64,000 nt of DNA from Platycnemis pennipes (lineage: Eukaryota > Arthropoda > Insecta > Odonata > Platycnemididae): contig OW121857.1 in the NCBI GenBank assembly GCA_933228895.1, positions 2,294,001-2,358,000 of the forward strand, given 5' to 3'. Positions 36,893-48,110 of the stretch are shown here, one piece after another. How positions within the stretch are numbered: the first letter of the stretch is position 1; each line of letters begins with the position of its first letter. The notes below the pieces were generated by a model. The model was not told the origin of the DNA and ran no database searches. It saw only the letters and a list, made by a program, of their open reading frames with translations. The translations under genes were made by a program, and so were the position numbers.

Positions 36893-37849
36893 ACGAATAA
36901 GCGATGTGGTCAGCGGGCTCCCATCTGCAGGCGCGTCCAATGGCTTCTGCGCAGCGAAGGAATAAATATTCGCCCGCCTCTCCACCTCCGTAATGTACGC
37001 CTTCCCTTCATTCATCTCCCGTTCCCTCGCCCTCTCCTTCCTTGCGTAGTCTTCCACGGCGTTCCTTTTAAGAACGATGGCATTTATTGCTTTCACCTGC
37101 TTGTGAGATTCCCGCACAGCTACATGAATGTATCTTTTTTGTTTTTTACTTTTCCTCTTGATGGTGATGTCAGGGAATTTAAATGATGGCTTAGTGAGTG
37201 CGGTAAAATCAGATTTATTGGCTTTTTCCGTTATCACGATCTTTTACTATTTGCAAATATTATTTTATCATGCTGTTGATGCTAATTGTATTTTTTTATT
37301 CAGTTGCTTGAATGATTCATTCCTTTTTTCCTTTATTGAGTCCAATGTAAAAAGCCTTGTGTAAACGTCTCAAGGCAAGTTTGAAAGTAAGATTTTCACG
37401 TTTTGCATGGAAATATTTAACATACGGAGTTAAATTTTAATATCTTAGGCTTCATGAGTTATTTAGATACCCGGCTATGGAAATGGCGTTTGCTGGAACT
37501 TACAGTCTTATGATTAGAGCCGATATTGGTTGAATTTCATTTGTTTTGTTTTTCATGTGTTTGTAGGTGGCGTATATTCTTGATAGCTAGTTTATTTTGT
37601 TCCTGTGATCTGCAAGCTTATTTGCTAAGTATCAGCTAAATACCGAAATGGTAATAATAGCATTTAATCAGGTTATTAAAATGTCTTACTTAGTGAGAAT
37701 TTAAATTTGTTCCCTCTGAGTTCTATGGCTCACTTTCCCGTCTGCAATTCTGCAGAGTTAGCTGTATTCTTCTCTTTAAAATTTTAAGTGCGCAGTTCCC
37801 AAAAATTGCTAATTATATCATTGATGAAACTAATGGTATCATTTCCTCT
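36893..37849. other. Non-coding stretch
   Basis: GC-richer at 36893-37090, then AT-rich. A plus-strand frame starting at 37128 begins with a very hydrophobic stretch, but this is simply T-rich DNA. No gene is supported. Confidence 0.45.
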
Positions 37850-38050
37850 ATAGCAAGATATTCTACAGAGAAAAAAATCAATCGCCGGGACTCGACCCCG
37901 AACCCCCTGATTTCCGGCCAGGTGCTCTACCAGTTAAGCTACCTAGAGGTCCTCTTTCTTATTAAAAAATAATAGAGGCTTTAAAGGGGCCAGCTTTCCT
38001 GGCCGGAAGTCAATGGGAATGTTTTTTTTCTCTGTGGAATATCTTGCTAT
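37850..38050. mobile_element. TIR foldback element carrying a tRNA-like body
   Basis: Inverted ends of 28 bp with one mismatch (37850-37877 and 38023-38050, starting ATAGCAAGATATTC) enclose 145 bp. One inner half is a tRNA-like sequence on the minus strand (37878-37956). Part of its anticodon arm (ATTTCCGGCCAGG at about 37910-37922) recurs inverted at about 37994-38006, so a second inner stem exists. The combination of DNA-transposon-like TIRs with a Pol III type body is unusual. A target duplication is not evident. Confidence 0.65.
37878..37956 (-). pseudogene. tRNA-like sequence without acceptor stem
   Basis: On the minus strand an A-box TAGCTTAACTGG fits TRGYnnAnnnGG exactly and a B-box GGGTCGAGTCC has one departure from consensus. 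D arm (GCTT/GAGC), anticodon arm (CCTGG/TCAGG, loop CCGGAAA) and T arm (TCGGG/CCCGG, loop GTCGAGT) all fold, but the seven bases on either side do not pair into an acceptor stem, and position 33 is C rather than U. It is therefore a tRNA-derived pseudogene or SINE-like head, not a working tRNA. A formal anticodon would be GGA. Confidence 0.6.
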
Positions 38051-40474
38051 TGCGCAGTTTTAGCGGGTAACGTCGCTAAAGTTTTCGCGGCCAGTTTTCG
38101 GACTTTGAACGTATTATTTTCTGTTTAGAAATTATTATTAACAGGTTTTTCATGTCGGCTACTACATGGAAGAAACCTCAATTATTTTTAATTTATATCT
38201 TATTCGGGAAAAGTATAATAATGCCTATTGTCTTCCCTGATTGCAGTAGAAATCAGGCTGCTTCTGTACAAATCGATAACGCAATATTTTTGAAAACTTA
38301 TTTCACGTACAATACTCCCTCGCCTCTGTTCGTCTTGCGGTATTTCAGGTATAGATTGCTGGGAATACTACGGTCGCTTTGTCCAGGGAGCGATTCGATC
38401 TTTTAGAGGTCATCGTTTATCAAACGATATTTGCATCCGATATCCGAGTTCACCGCAGCATAGCTTAGGTTGCCAGCTGCAGTATGATTCAAAAGTGCAT
38501 TCCTGAGAGTTTTCCAATGTTCTGACCTTCGCTGTGAAATGCGTACCCATTCGAAACTCGCATCGTAAATGCTCAGCTGCAGGAGATGTACATTTGATGG
38601 AGGATATTTTATTACATTCAGTTGTGTGTGTACTAGTGAAACTTATCTGCTTGACCATGGTACGCAAGTGAAGTAGATATTAGGTGAAAGGCTACAAACC
38701 CCAGAGTGCATTAAAAAGGGCATGATGATAACATTTTCTCTAGTGTGCGTGTCTTTTAGTGATAAACTGTAAATCCTAAGTGAAGAAATGGATTTTGGTT
38801 TGTTCCTGTGGATCATATCAATTGCGGTTAACTTGAAAAGCCCCTTGATGGAACTTTATAGAAGGCAAACCTGGTTTCATCACATTGTGTCATTTTCTGG
38901 TGACCTTGAGATAATGCAATCTGTTTAAATCTGTATTATTGTCAATACCATTTATCAGTGGCGTTTGAAAGTGAATTTTATTATTTAACCTGTATACTCT
39001 ATTTATTTAGCGTACTTCCCTGATATCTACTATTGTAATATTGTATTCCCTAGAGTAAATAATAATAATTTGATATAATGGTGTTCGGGACATGTGGATG
39101 ACTCTATTCCTGCTCACACTTGGAATTTTCAAATCTTTCTCATGAATTCGTGTTCAGCTATGAAGAAATTTGTACGGCCACGCATCGGAATAAAGTCTGA
39201 AAATTTGAAGAAGCTTTCTCAGAATTTACATTTGGGAACTGCATTGATGCCAGGAGTCGTGCGTTGGTTAAGGGTCGAGGGTACAAGTCGAGGGAGTTGA
39301 GGGGTTGCCCGTAGGGATCAGGATACATGCGGTTTGAATCGTTGATCATCAGTGTCTCGTTAATGTAAAGGAATATGCACGATATTTCGTGACCTCATTC
39401 ACAGCAGCTCCCTCTTCTTCTCTCGTCCAATGCACCAATGCCTTCATTCGTGTCGCGCCAAATACTCTCCGTCGCTGCTCTTGCTTATGTTCATCGCCTT
39501 TAACTTTCACTTCTCCGCAGAATACAACCACAATAAACAAAGTGATGGTTGCGTTCGTTTTAATCATTATGAAATTGGGTGTGTATGACGTTTGTCTGTC
39601 GTGAAATCTCATTCTCGCGATTTTAGTTTCCACACATAATATCTTTCATTTTGCCTGATAATATGAAATCAACCCTCGAAGTAGTTTGAATTTTAGCGAC
39701 ACTCATTACTTTAAAGTCCCAAGGATGCCTGCTTTTCAATGTCATTATTTCATATGTCTTCGAATGCCTACATTTAAATACCTATCTATTCATTTGAAGC
39801 CCTTAGTTTATTGAAGTTCTAAAACGTACTACTCACACAATAATGTTTCGCCCATCAAAGGCATGTAAGCGAAACGGAGTATAAAGTGTAGATAGCAGTT
39901 AGTAGCAGTACATGTGTTTTTAAATATGAAGCAGAACGATGAACAAAATGCTTTCTGTTAATACCTAGATAAACTGCGAATCCAGTCTTTACTTTACTTA
40001 CGGATTTGCTTTATTGATCTATCTTTGCTGATTGCTAATTTAATGCCTACTCATGATTTTAGTACGTAAATTATATCACATAAGTATTCATGCTGAATAT
40101 AATCTATTCATTTAGGCCCGGGGTGTTGGCTCTAACGTATGGTTAAGAAATATTTGGGTTTTCAACCAATTTATTGGTAGGAAAATGCTAATTATACTTT
40201 GTTACTTTGTTACGCAACGGTTTACTGAATGCTATTTGAAACTGTTGCAAAAGGTTTGTTTCGTTAAGAAGTAAGAAATAAAAATAGAAATTGAAATGCA
40301 TGCATGAATTAATGCATGCCAATTTCGCATTCTTACGCAGTTTATGCAAATTACTTGTCTGTTCAAGACAGTCGTTAAAAACCTGGCAGTGTGTACTGTC
40401 ATACTTGATAATATTATGAAGATGCAAGGTTTAGAGCTCCTGAGGTTTTAACTGAAGACATTAATTTGTTTCAG
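38051..40474. other. Non-coding stretch before the EGF exon
   Basis: Probably intron or upstream DNA of the EGF-like gene. Open frames at 38410-38667 and 39349-39633 (minus) and 39389-39604 (plus) have no recognisable motifs. No further EGF exon was found by eye. Confidence 0.45.
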
Positions 40475-40569
40475 GCATATTGGGTCCACGGCGATACGCT
40501 GCGAATGTCCAAAAGGATTTGTTGGACCATTGTGCCAAGGTAGAGTGGCATACGACGGCAACCACACTG
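40475..40569 (+). CDS. Internal exon of an EGF-like-domain gene (1)
   Basis: The 95-bp exon follows a TTTGTTTCAG acceptor and ends at a strong GTGAGT donor. In the frame with one leading base it encodes 31 residues including CECPKGFVGPLC, the C4-x-C5-x8-C6 half of an EGF domain with the usual G-F-x-G turn. A linker ending DGNHT follows. It ends in phase 1 (a single G), and the next exon at 43464 starts with AT, which restores a GAT (Asp) codon and an open frame. EGF repeats are found in secreted or membrane adhesion and matrix proteins, but I cannot tell which gene this is. An earlier GTAGAG donor at 40540 is possible but weaker. The intron to the next exon carries a CR1/L2 fragment and a hammerhead-type insertion. 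Confidence 0.7.
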
Positions 40570-40916
40570 GTGAGTATTGCCTTTCGAGTGAGTCGCTGTT
40601 GTTGCTACTTGCTTTGCATTCAGATTCCCTACGATCGTGACATTATTTAGGAAGTTAGTACCTATCTGTGAAAGTCATTTCTTGTTGTGCTTAAGCTGTA
40701 TATATTGACGAAGAACATTATATATGTTTATATTTGTTATATTGATACATGAAACTAGGGTTGACGCTAAATTGTAACATTTACAAGTAATATCTAACCT
40801 GCAGAATAATGTATTGTTTTATGGAATAAATTTTGTTCTAGATTATTAACAGAAAACTAATAATATTATCACTTAAAAACGATTAAAAATATGGATTTTA
40901 TAGCACCAAGTGATTG
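40570..40916. other. Intron sequence between EGF exons
   Basis: AT-rich, no features seen. Confidence 0.5.
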
Positions 40917-41530
40917 CGAGAAATCAGCTACTTTTCCCTTGTAAGACCTCATTTGGAATATGCTGCCAGTGCATGAGATCCCTATGAAATCGGTCTAAAT
41001 AACGAACTTGAACGTTTGCAGCGAAGATCGGCAAGATTTGTAAAGGGACGGTACGATAACCTTATTAGCGTAACCAGTCTGTTAAATGAATTGAAATGGG
41101 AATCATGTCAGATCGCAGGTTGAAATTCAGACTTAATCTCTTAAAAAAAATTCCAAGACCATATTTTCAGTGATGATGTTAAAAATATTTTGCGAACCCC
41201 AACTTAGTTTGGTTGACTGGACCATCATTAGAAAATTAGAGAAATTGATTTCCGAACAGACAGATTCAAAATGTCCTTTTTTCCTCGTACTATTAGGGAT
41301 ATGAATAACGGTAAATATTTCCAGTACGAGTTTAGCAATGGATGAATACCTTCTGACAGCAAGTTTTTGCATGCTTAGTTTGATATTTTTATCTTTTTTT
41401 TAAATAGTGTAGTTTAGAACAGTATATAAATACAAATCCTTTTTTATGCATGACATGTAGTGCATGTTTGTTGAGAATTCACCCCCTGTTATGGTGGCCT
41501 GCAGGGTGTTATGTAGATGTAGATGTAGAA
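40917..41530 (+). mobile_element. CR1/L2-like family Y, 5'-truncated copy
   Basis: It starts abruptly at GCGAGAAATCAGCTAC, matching 58165 onward in the fullest copy, and continues through LVRPHLEYAAS, RLQRRSARFVKGRYDN and DRFKMSFFPRTIRDMNNG to the 3' hairpin and a GATGTA hexamer tail ending at 41530. It retains about 120 bp (from 41011) that the 56960-58672 copy has lost. Stops and a frameshift (near 41105) make it non-coding. It lies in the sense orientation inside the EGF gene intron. Confidence 0.8.
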
Positions 41531-43002
41531 GTGATCTAATATTTAGAGGTAATCCTATGTTAGTATACTCCGGCATATTCTCCCTGTCTCTTATCATTAT
41601 CTTCTTTATATAAAAGCAGGATGTTTTTTCTTGTCTGCCCATCTTTCCGAATGAGCGATCGTTCCCTCCTGTTACTCGGAAACTGTTCTGTCTAGAGGGA
41701 TGCCGTAAACTGCACCTAGTTTAGATCTGCTTTACAGGCCTGGAAAAACTGTTGCCATTTTTGTGAAGGCTCGGGTTCGATACTTGGCCTCAATTGTGTG
41801 CTTGCGTTTGTTTAATTTAGATTTTTAATTAAACAATATGCAAAACTTTTCACTCAGAAAAATAATTTCGTTGTGATCAATTTTCTTCATTTTTTCTTTA
41901 TTTATAAGAAAAGACTTTGCACTTTTCTCTATTTTTTCTTTCCTATTTCTGTAATCGCTTTTAGCAGTCAAATTCAGATTTTTCTCAAATGTTCCGTTGC
42001 ATATACTTTTATTGGATTTTTTCGCTTCTTTTCCGATCCTTAGCCCAATTGCAATTGCTACCTCCGACTGAAAGTATTGCTGTTCCTTACAGTTCGTCTT
42101 ATTAGTACCGAGAAGCAGCTTATTCTGTAACGATGCTTTAAGGTACTGTAGGCTGCGTCGTATCTGATTCTTGAAACAAGGTTCGCTGTTTCATTCGACA
42201 TATTCATTTGAGCTTAGTGCTCGCGCTTCTCATTGTGGTTTTTGTACGGGGTAAAGCTAACTGTGGTAACATGGATAATGTAATGAATAAGAAACATGCC
42301 CTGGAAAGAAACGTGAAAAAAATCACCAAACATAATGGCAACGTGAAAAAAATATTGTGCATAAAAATGTGTCGTGTCAACAGTAAAACGTATGCAAGTA
42401 AGCAAACGAACGCCGTGAGGGTAGTTTAAATATTTCAAATTTGTACCAAAATTTTGGAATGGAATTATCTCCGAAGGAAACAAATGTTTTATAAGAATAA
42501 AAATTAGGGCGTTGCAGACTCATGCAAACTCCGCAAGAAACCTTAGAGAACGAGCTGTTTTGTGCCGAGAAGGCGAGAAATAATCCTTCCCTAGCACCCC
42601 TATTCCGGCATCATTTTCACCCGTATCTGCATATGTCCTCCTATACTCCTTACAAGTTTTACTAGAACGTTGAAAAAATGTCGCCCATCTAAAATATTTG
42701 AACTTAATTTTTTGTGAAAAGTCGTGACGCGTGTGGAATGGTGTTTTCGCGGCGTATGCTGCGGTCAAAGTCTCTCGGAGCAGATCTTCGATGGCCGACG
42801 TTTCGAAGGTCAACTCGTGCTCCAGCGGCTTCAAATGTGTGTCCGGTGTATAGCGACGTATGCTTTCTGCTCTTAAATTTTTATTCCAATGACGTTGTTG
42901 CATCATTTTTATTCTATTCCACTCTGTAATTATCATGCCGTGTCCTTCTGTTCCATTCCATTGTTGTCAAAGCCAAACTATAATATTATTGCAAGTTCTG
43001 AA
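41531..43002. other. Intron sequence, one coding-like antisense frame
   Basis: On the minus strand 42520-42936 is open for 138 codons, with a stretch HLKPLEHELTFETSAIEDLL near its middle that looks protein-like and is GC-richer than its surroundings (42715-42850). I recognise no family. A transposon remnant is the simplest reading. On the plus strand a hydrophobic frame at 42208-42429 begins with TTG, not ATG. Confidence 0.3.
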
Positions 43003-43016
43003 GTTAACTACTAGTA

Positions 43017-43143
43017 AAGGCAGTTGTTTCAGGCTTGATTTGGTGGAATATCATAGCGAAAGAAAAGGACTGGCAATTTTCCACAAAAATAAAGAATTTT
43101 ACTTGACCGGTTTCGGTGTACAACACCATCTTCACCATCTTTC
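43017..43143 (-). mobile_element. Hammerhead-type short retroelement, copy D
   Basis: A 127-bp insertion is bracketed by perfect 14-bp direct repeats (GTTAACTACTAGTA at 43003-43016 and 43144-43157). On the minus strand it begins almost directly with a hammerhead-like core and continues for about 90 bases with no coding capacity. The start lies in or next to stem I, which suggests 5' truncation. It sits in the intron between the EGF exons, antisense to the gene. Confidence 0.75.
43105..43137 (-). ncRNA. Hammerhead-like core, C3 changed
   Basis: Minus strand: GTGAAGA where CTGAAGA is expected (43129-43135), stem II GGTGT/ACACC with loop TGT (43115-43127), GAAAC (43110-43114), and GTC (43105-43107). 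The sequence ACCGGT after GAA is a perfect palindrome, so stem III would have three pairs and no loop in a monomer but could form between two RNA copies; such palindromic stems are described for retroelement hammerheads. The changed first core base and weak stem I argue against activity of this copy. Confidence 0.55.
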
Positions 43144-43157
43144 GTTAACTACTAGTA

Positions 43158-43463
43158 TTAAATTAGGTCTAGTATATGGCGAGTAGTTTTAGAGAGACAT
43201 ATTTTCGTATAGCAAGCTAGAAAGAGGTTGATTTCTGTCCAATGATCCTTCTGAGTGAACCTTTTTCAAAATAATTTTTTTAAATAAAGTTAATCGTGTC
43301 TAGAACCTCATTTTAACTATCGCCATTAAAATATAGCATAAATAGTAGACTTTTCAATAATTATCTCTATAGTTTTTCAATTTCATAAAATTCCTAATAT
43401 CCTTGTATGTTAAAGGTGCTGTTAAGATCGTATGCTTATTGTAGGTCCATATTCTGTTCGCAG
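43158..43463. other. Intron sequence before the second EGF exon
   Basis: AT-rich, ends in a TTCTGTTCGCAG acceptor. Nothing else seen. Confidence 0.5.
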
Positions 43464-43556
43464 ATTGTCTGGAGGCGGAATGCAGTGGGCAGTGTCCATT
43501 TGATGGAAGGCACGAGTCAGTGTGTAACTGTCCCCGAGGATCAAAGCCGGCCACTG
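43464..43556 (+). CDS. Internal exon of an EGF-like-domain gene (2)
   Basis: The 93-bp exon lies between a TTCTGTTCGCAG acceptor and a GTAAGC donor. Its first two bases complete the Asp codon begun by the exon at 40475-40569, and it is then open: CLEAECSGQCPFDG, then HESVCNCPRGSKPAT. The cysteine spacing (C-x4-C-x3-C-x9-C-x-C) fits the first five cysteines of an EGF domain, with the sixth expected in a following exon. Both exons end in phase 1, the usual phase for shuffled extracellular modules. I found no next exon; a candidate at 45145 hits a stop in the required phase. The gene therefore continues outside what I can trace, and its identity is unknown. Confidence 0.7.
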
Positions 43557-46500
43557 GTAAGCATCAGGAATTAATTTTACCCTTTATACCTTTGCCCCTA
43601 CCTTTTAAATATGTGAATACAATTTTTCTCGTTTATAGTATCATGAACAGTATATTTTGGAAACACATTTTTAGCGAGTGAGTTGTTCAAATATTTCAGC
43701 GTTTTTTAGTCAATTTTCATTAAAATGATGCAAAATTAGGTATATAAAGTGTTTCAAACACTTAACACTTAGCAAAGCTAAAAAAGCTCTTCACTGAAAT
43801 ATTTGGATCAATTTACCCAAATCTTAATCTTAGTCTTAATATGAGGTAGCGTAGGCAAAGCTTTGAGACTTCAACATCTATATTTAAATAAATACACATT
43901 AAAGCCCTTATATACCTTTTAGATTACATAAATTAAGATTGAAACACCCCATGTGGCCAGCACGTACTGGAAGAGTAACCAATGGGCGCTTATTTTCCAA
44001 TTTTTTCCGAATTCTTTGTTGCAAATAATCACTCTAACTCCTTACCAGAGTTCAAAGAATAAGTTTTAATACTATACTGGGTTTAAGTGCGTAAGTTTTC
44101 GCAGTGAGGATGATCTGCATCTGTCATTATCGGGAGCAGCTGCGTGTAGGGCGCCTTGCCGACCAAGCTATCGCGTCCTTTCCAGGTCGCATCTCCAGAG
44201 GGCGAATTAAATGATATAAAGCTTCTTCTTCCTGGTATTTATTGCGAAGAGGGTCCCCCCTCCTCCATGCCGTGTATGCCCGGTGACGTCAATCACTTGG
44301 GGAGAGTTGACCACCTCCCCCTCCTGTGGCCGCTGTGGGTGCTTAGGGTGTATTTTCTCTTGTTCTTAGAAAAGTTACTTTCTTTCTAGTTTACCTCTCA
44401 AATATGAAACTTTTGGTTACAAATTTGAAAAAAGCGTTTATACATTTTACACTCCCCAATTTATATAAAAATGTACACACTTACTAAGTATATTTTGTGC
44501 TCATTTATGCAAGTAGTGATCCTGGGGTAAATTATGGTTAACATTTTAAGGCATATGATTACTCCCAATTCTTCCTATACTTTTTTGTCATGAAAATGCT
44601 CTTGCTTGGACTCCTTTCACTCCCAAGCAAAGCTGTACCTATATCCAGTCTTATGATCAAGCACTTTATAGTCCATAGTACCGCGTTTATTGTACAACGA
44701 GGAGCATCGAATGAAAGCGACCAATGATCCTCCTAGCTTCATCATGCGCGCAACAGCGACTCACTTGTCTGCAGACGCCATGCACCTACGATCCATTGTA
44801 CCAAGGATGTGGTACTTCGCATGAGGACTTGGATCGGAGACATCTGCTAATATATTTCTTGCGGTGATTCGACCTTAGTCCGGTATGGACCAATTGGCGG
44901 CTGATCTCTACCCCTTCGCAACGCCCAGAGCAAAGTGGACAAGCATCTCTTCCGCACCTAGCAACGCCTCTAATGTCGTTGTTTACCAGTCCTCTCTTGC
45001 AAAGTGGCTGCGAGGACGAAGTGCTAAAGTTTTGAGTGGAAAATCATTCCTTATGTTTTGATGAGTGCTTGGAGTGCATATGTTGTCGCTTGTGCATTAG
45101 ATGGATAAACCGAGACCTCCTGCAGGACCTGACGGCCTTTTCCAGTTGGACCAAAGTAGAATGTGGAGTGCATACAGAGGAATTTGAATATAACGATAAT
45201 GCAGGTACTGCAGAACTGTGAAGGCCTCACTTGCAGTCGTAGCTTCAGGTGCCACTGTATAATCTACAGAATATTTAGAAGAACATCAGCTTTGAAAAAA
45301 AAAATCATTCATCTGAATCCGAAACATCAATAATACTAGGTCTCTCTGTCTATATGAGTCATTCTCAGATATGCATTCATTATTTGAATGACATCTCCGA
45401 GATTCCGTTTGTGAGGCAGAGAGCCTGACGCTCTTCCTCACACCGACTGTCCAAGATGCTGCGTTCACTCAAGCATGGTTGTGAAGCTGGATACTAGTAC
45501 CTATATACTGTTTTTTGCTCGACACATACACATATACATAAAGCGACATAGGTGTGGATAACGACCAGCATTGCAATAATCCTTTGCCGCGTCGATTTCC
45601 ATTACCATGCATCATTCACTATGATGAAGACCGTGGGCCACTGCTATTCATTATTGCTCAAAATAATACAAAGTTCATGGAAAATCCGCAGTTATCTTCC
45701 CTGCATCTAATAAGTTATTCTAAAGAGCCCATTGGAAATCAAAGACTATTAAAAAAGGTTCCATTCTTTACGTATTTTGAATAAAAAAATGCGTTGACCA
45801 CCAAATTTAAATCAGGCAATTATAAAGCTTTTATTACAACTATGCTTGCGTGCATATAATTTTTTATATTTAATTTTTATTATCACTATTTAAAAATACC
45901 CTAAATGTGTAATTCGAAAAATATTTAGACAAAATACAATAATTCTGCGTTAAGTAACGGCAGAACACCAATAAAACAGGTAAAGATTAGCTTGGGTCGT
46001 AATAAGGGTCTTATTTGCACATTACATCCTCCTGCTGAAAAATTAAAGTCAATCAATGTACAAGAGCTGAAGGGAATGAATCAGAAGTGATGGGGTCTAA
46101 AATATGAGAAACATATAAAAATGACCGCTACGTTTTCGTAGCGTTATCGAATGGAGTGGGTTTGTAGAACGCCTAGAAGAATGAGAAATGGAGTGCATGC
46201 GACTCGCTGGGATGTGGTTGTTTCACCTTGTCTTATAACAATGATACGGTTATTGCTACAACATATTATAAAAAACACAAGAAAATAATAAGGATTTTAA
46301 GCTTTAGGTGAACCCCCAAGCATTAGCCTGTTGTTGGGGTCTGCTTCAAAATACATTCACAGCAATGCTAGCGTTCATTCTCGTCTAACAAATGTCTCCA
46401 GTTGAACTTGGAAAACTTTATCAGAAAATTGCATATGGAGTTATGTAACAGCTTAATGACACTACAGTTACAGTAATACGACAGCTATAACATTACAGAA

Positions 46501-46667
46501 ATATTGTATGCATAGTAAACCAAAAACAAAGGATAAATATCCTGAACAACCTCAGAATTAGCTCCAAACTAATGCTTTCTCTGGTGAATAGCCAGAGTGT
46601 CACCTGCTTGAAAAGGAATGTTTTGAAGTGTGTTGTGTTAACTCGGTTACTCTGAGGCAAGCTATTG
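43557..46667. other. Non-coding stretch after the EGF exons
   Basis: Likely intron or intergenic. The frame at 45036-45221 contains CLECICCRLC, but it has no matching splice phase and no homologous context. Open frames at 44156-44389 and 45554-45784 are unremarkable. No repeats with defined ends. Confidence 0.4.
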
Positions 46668-46711
46668 AAAATGTAATCCTCCGATTCACAGTGATTGGAG
46701 GATTACATTTT
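46668..46711. repeat. 15-bp perfect inverted repeat
   Basis: AAAATGTAATCCTCC at 46668-46682 is complementary to 46697-46711. Three further bases inside pair with one wobble, leaving a short loop. Confidence 0.85.
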
Positions 46712-47689
46712 GACCGTACTGGAAGGGGACGCTGTTAGAGTAAATATACCACGCCTGCAGTGAAATGAGTGTCGCTGTGCCGACCTCTATGGTTTCCACC
46801 TTCACTCCTCCGGGTGGGGAGATGCATAATTGTTGCCGGCCTCCCGTTGCCAAGTCACGGCATCTTCTAACGTTTCTGTATACTTAATAGAAAAGGCCTT
46901 CGTTACCCAATGATAGACCAATGCCACCTTGACAACTTGTTCGACGAGCAGACTCGCTTATCTCGCAGATGACCTCCATATCTAGAGGTCGACCCACCAT
47001 CTGATGGACGCACTCGGAGGCTTTGAGGTCAGACCTGAGGAGCACTTCAGTGAATGACAGTAAATCGATGACTGGAAAATGACGCGTGGGAAATGTGCAA
47101 TGACCCCCTCCTCAATGAATATTGTAACATTATTTTTAAATACCATTAATATTTTTCTACCTTACAAGGCCTCGAATTGAGTTGATTTTTTTGTTTAGTC
47201 TTCATGAACATAATACCCTATATGCATAGTAACACAAAAAACAAAGGCTGCCCAACAATTTCTTTGAAAGCCTACAGCTGCAACACTTTAATCAGAGAAC
47301 TTCAAACTTCATGTTTTCCAGTGAAGAGCCACATTTTGACTGACCTCGATAACCACACGATGGGCGACACCAAATAATCCATGAGAAACACTGTCAATAA
47401 ATAACGTGAATTTTAATAGGTGTAGGATGGAAATAGATATAGGAGGAAATAGATATAAGTATGAGAGTGGAAGGGGGGAGAAGGATATCTCATTTTGGTT
47501 TTTTTGCAAAGGTTCTGTTTCCGCACTAATTGGCGCTTCAGACCAGGAGGAAAGGTATAAGGATAAGAATGGAAGGGATTGGGGCTCATTTTGATTCGTC
47601 CTAACAATGTGGCTGTTTAATCCAGGCATTGTGCTTTTACTTTTGGTGATATTATTGGAAAAAACATGGCAGTGTTCGCAAAATCAACT
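46712..47689. other. Non-coding stretch
   Basis: Moderately mixed composition; overlapping frames on both strands near 47309-47629 are not protein-like. No repeats with clear borders. Confidence 0.45.
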
Positions 47690-48110
47690 AGCCGAGTCAC
47701 CAGTCTGGCGTCGGCTCATTTTAAGGCATTCCCGAAATCTATCGTCACGGCCGCCGCTAAAAGGATTCGCTGTGTTGGGGGAATTGCCATCCGGGTGGGA
47801 GAGGCGGTGGCGCTCCCCGTGGTCGTCCCGGGAAACACGGGCGCGTCCAACAGCACCCCCTTTTTTGTGGATCACGATCTGCCAGCCGCTCGCCCTCGGA
47901 ACGTGAATTCACGTGCACTCCCGTGAAGGCGGTCTGTTCACCCGTGGATCGGCTGAGCAAACAGCATCCGGGCACACCGCTAACGGGGCCATTGCCAAAT
48001 GGCTGCGAGAACGTCCACAAGTGTGGGGGAAAGAGGTTCGGCGCACGAAATGAATGGTGGAATTGCGGTTGTCTGTCGTGTGGATGCGGCTTGTCCTCCT
48101 GCTGTTTGCC
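47690..48110. promoter_or_regulatory. GC/CpG-rich block, possible promoter or 5' exon
   Basis: GC content and CpG density rise sharply here compared with both flanks, so that four or five frames on both strands are open at once (up to 129 codons on the minus strand). I treat those frames as composition artefacts. The block ends in a possible signal-peptide exon at 48054-48114, which would make it a promoter and 5' UTR region. No TATA box is obvious. Confidence 0.35.

Noticed and set aside
37128..37364. Hydrophobic plus-strand frame like a membrane peptide
   Set aside because: The hydrophobicity comes from T-rich DNA; no splice or homology support.
42208..42429. Small secreted basic peptide with a signal-like start
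   Set aside because: The frame starts with TTG and has no ATG or matching exon, so it is not a eukaryotic coding sequence as it stands.
42795..42840. CGAAACGTCGG on the minus strand as another hammerhead
   Set aside because: Upstream only TTGAAGC is found, no stem II forms, and no flanking duplication was seen.
45145..45206. Possible third EGF exon between TTTTCCAG and GTACTG
   Set aside because: The phase needed to follow the exon at 43464-43556 gives a TAG stop after three codons, and the cysteine pattern is missing.
45036..45221. CLECICC motif resembling the start of destabilase/i-type lysozyme
   Set aside because: Only six residues match, the rest of the family pattern is absent, and no splice border or start supports it.
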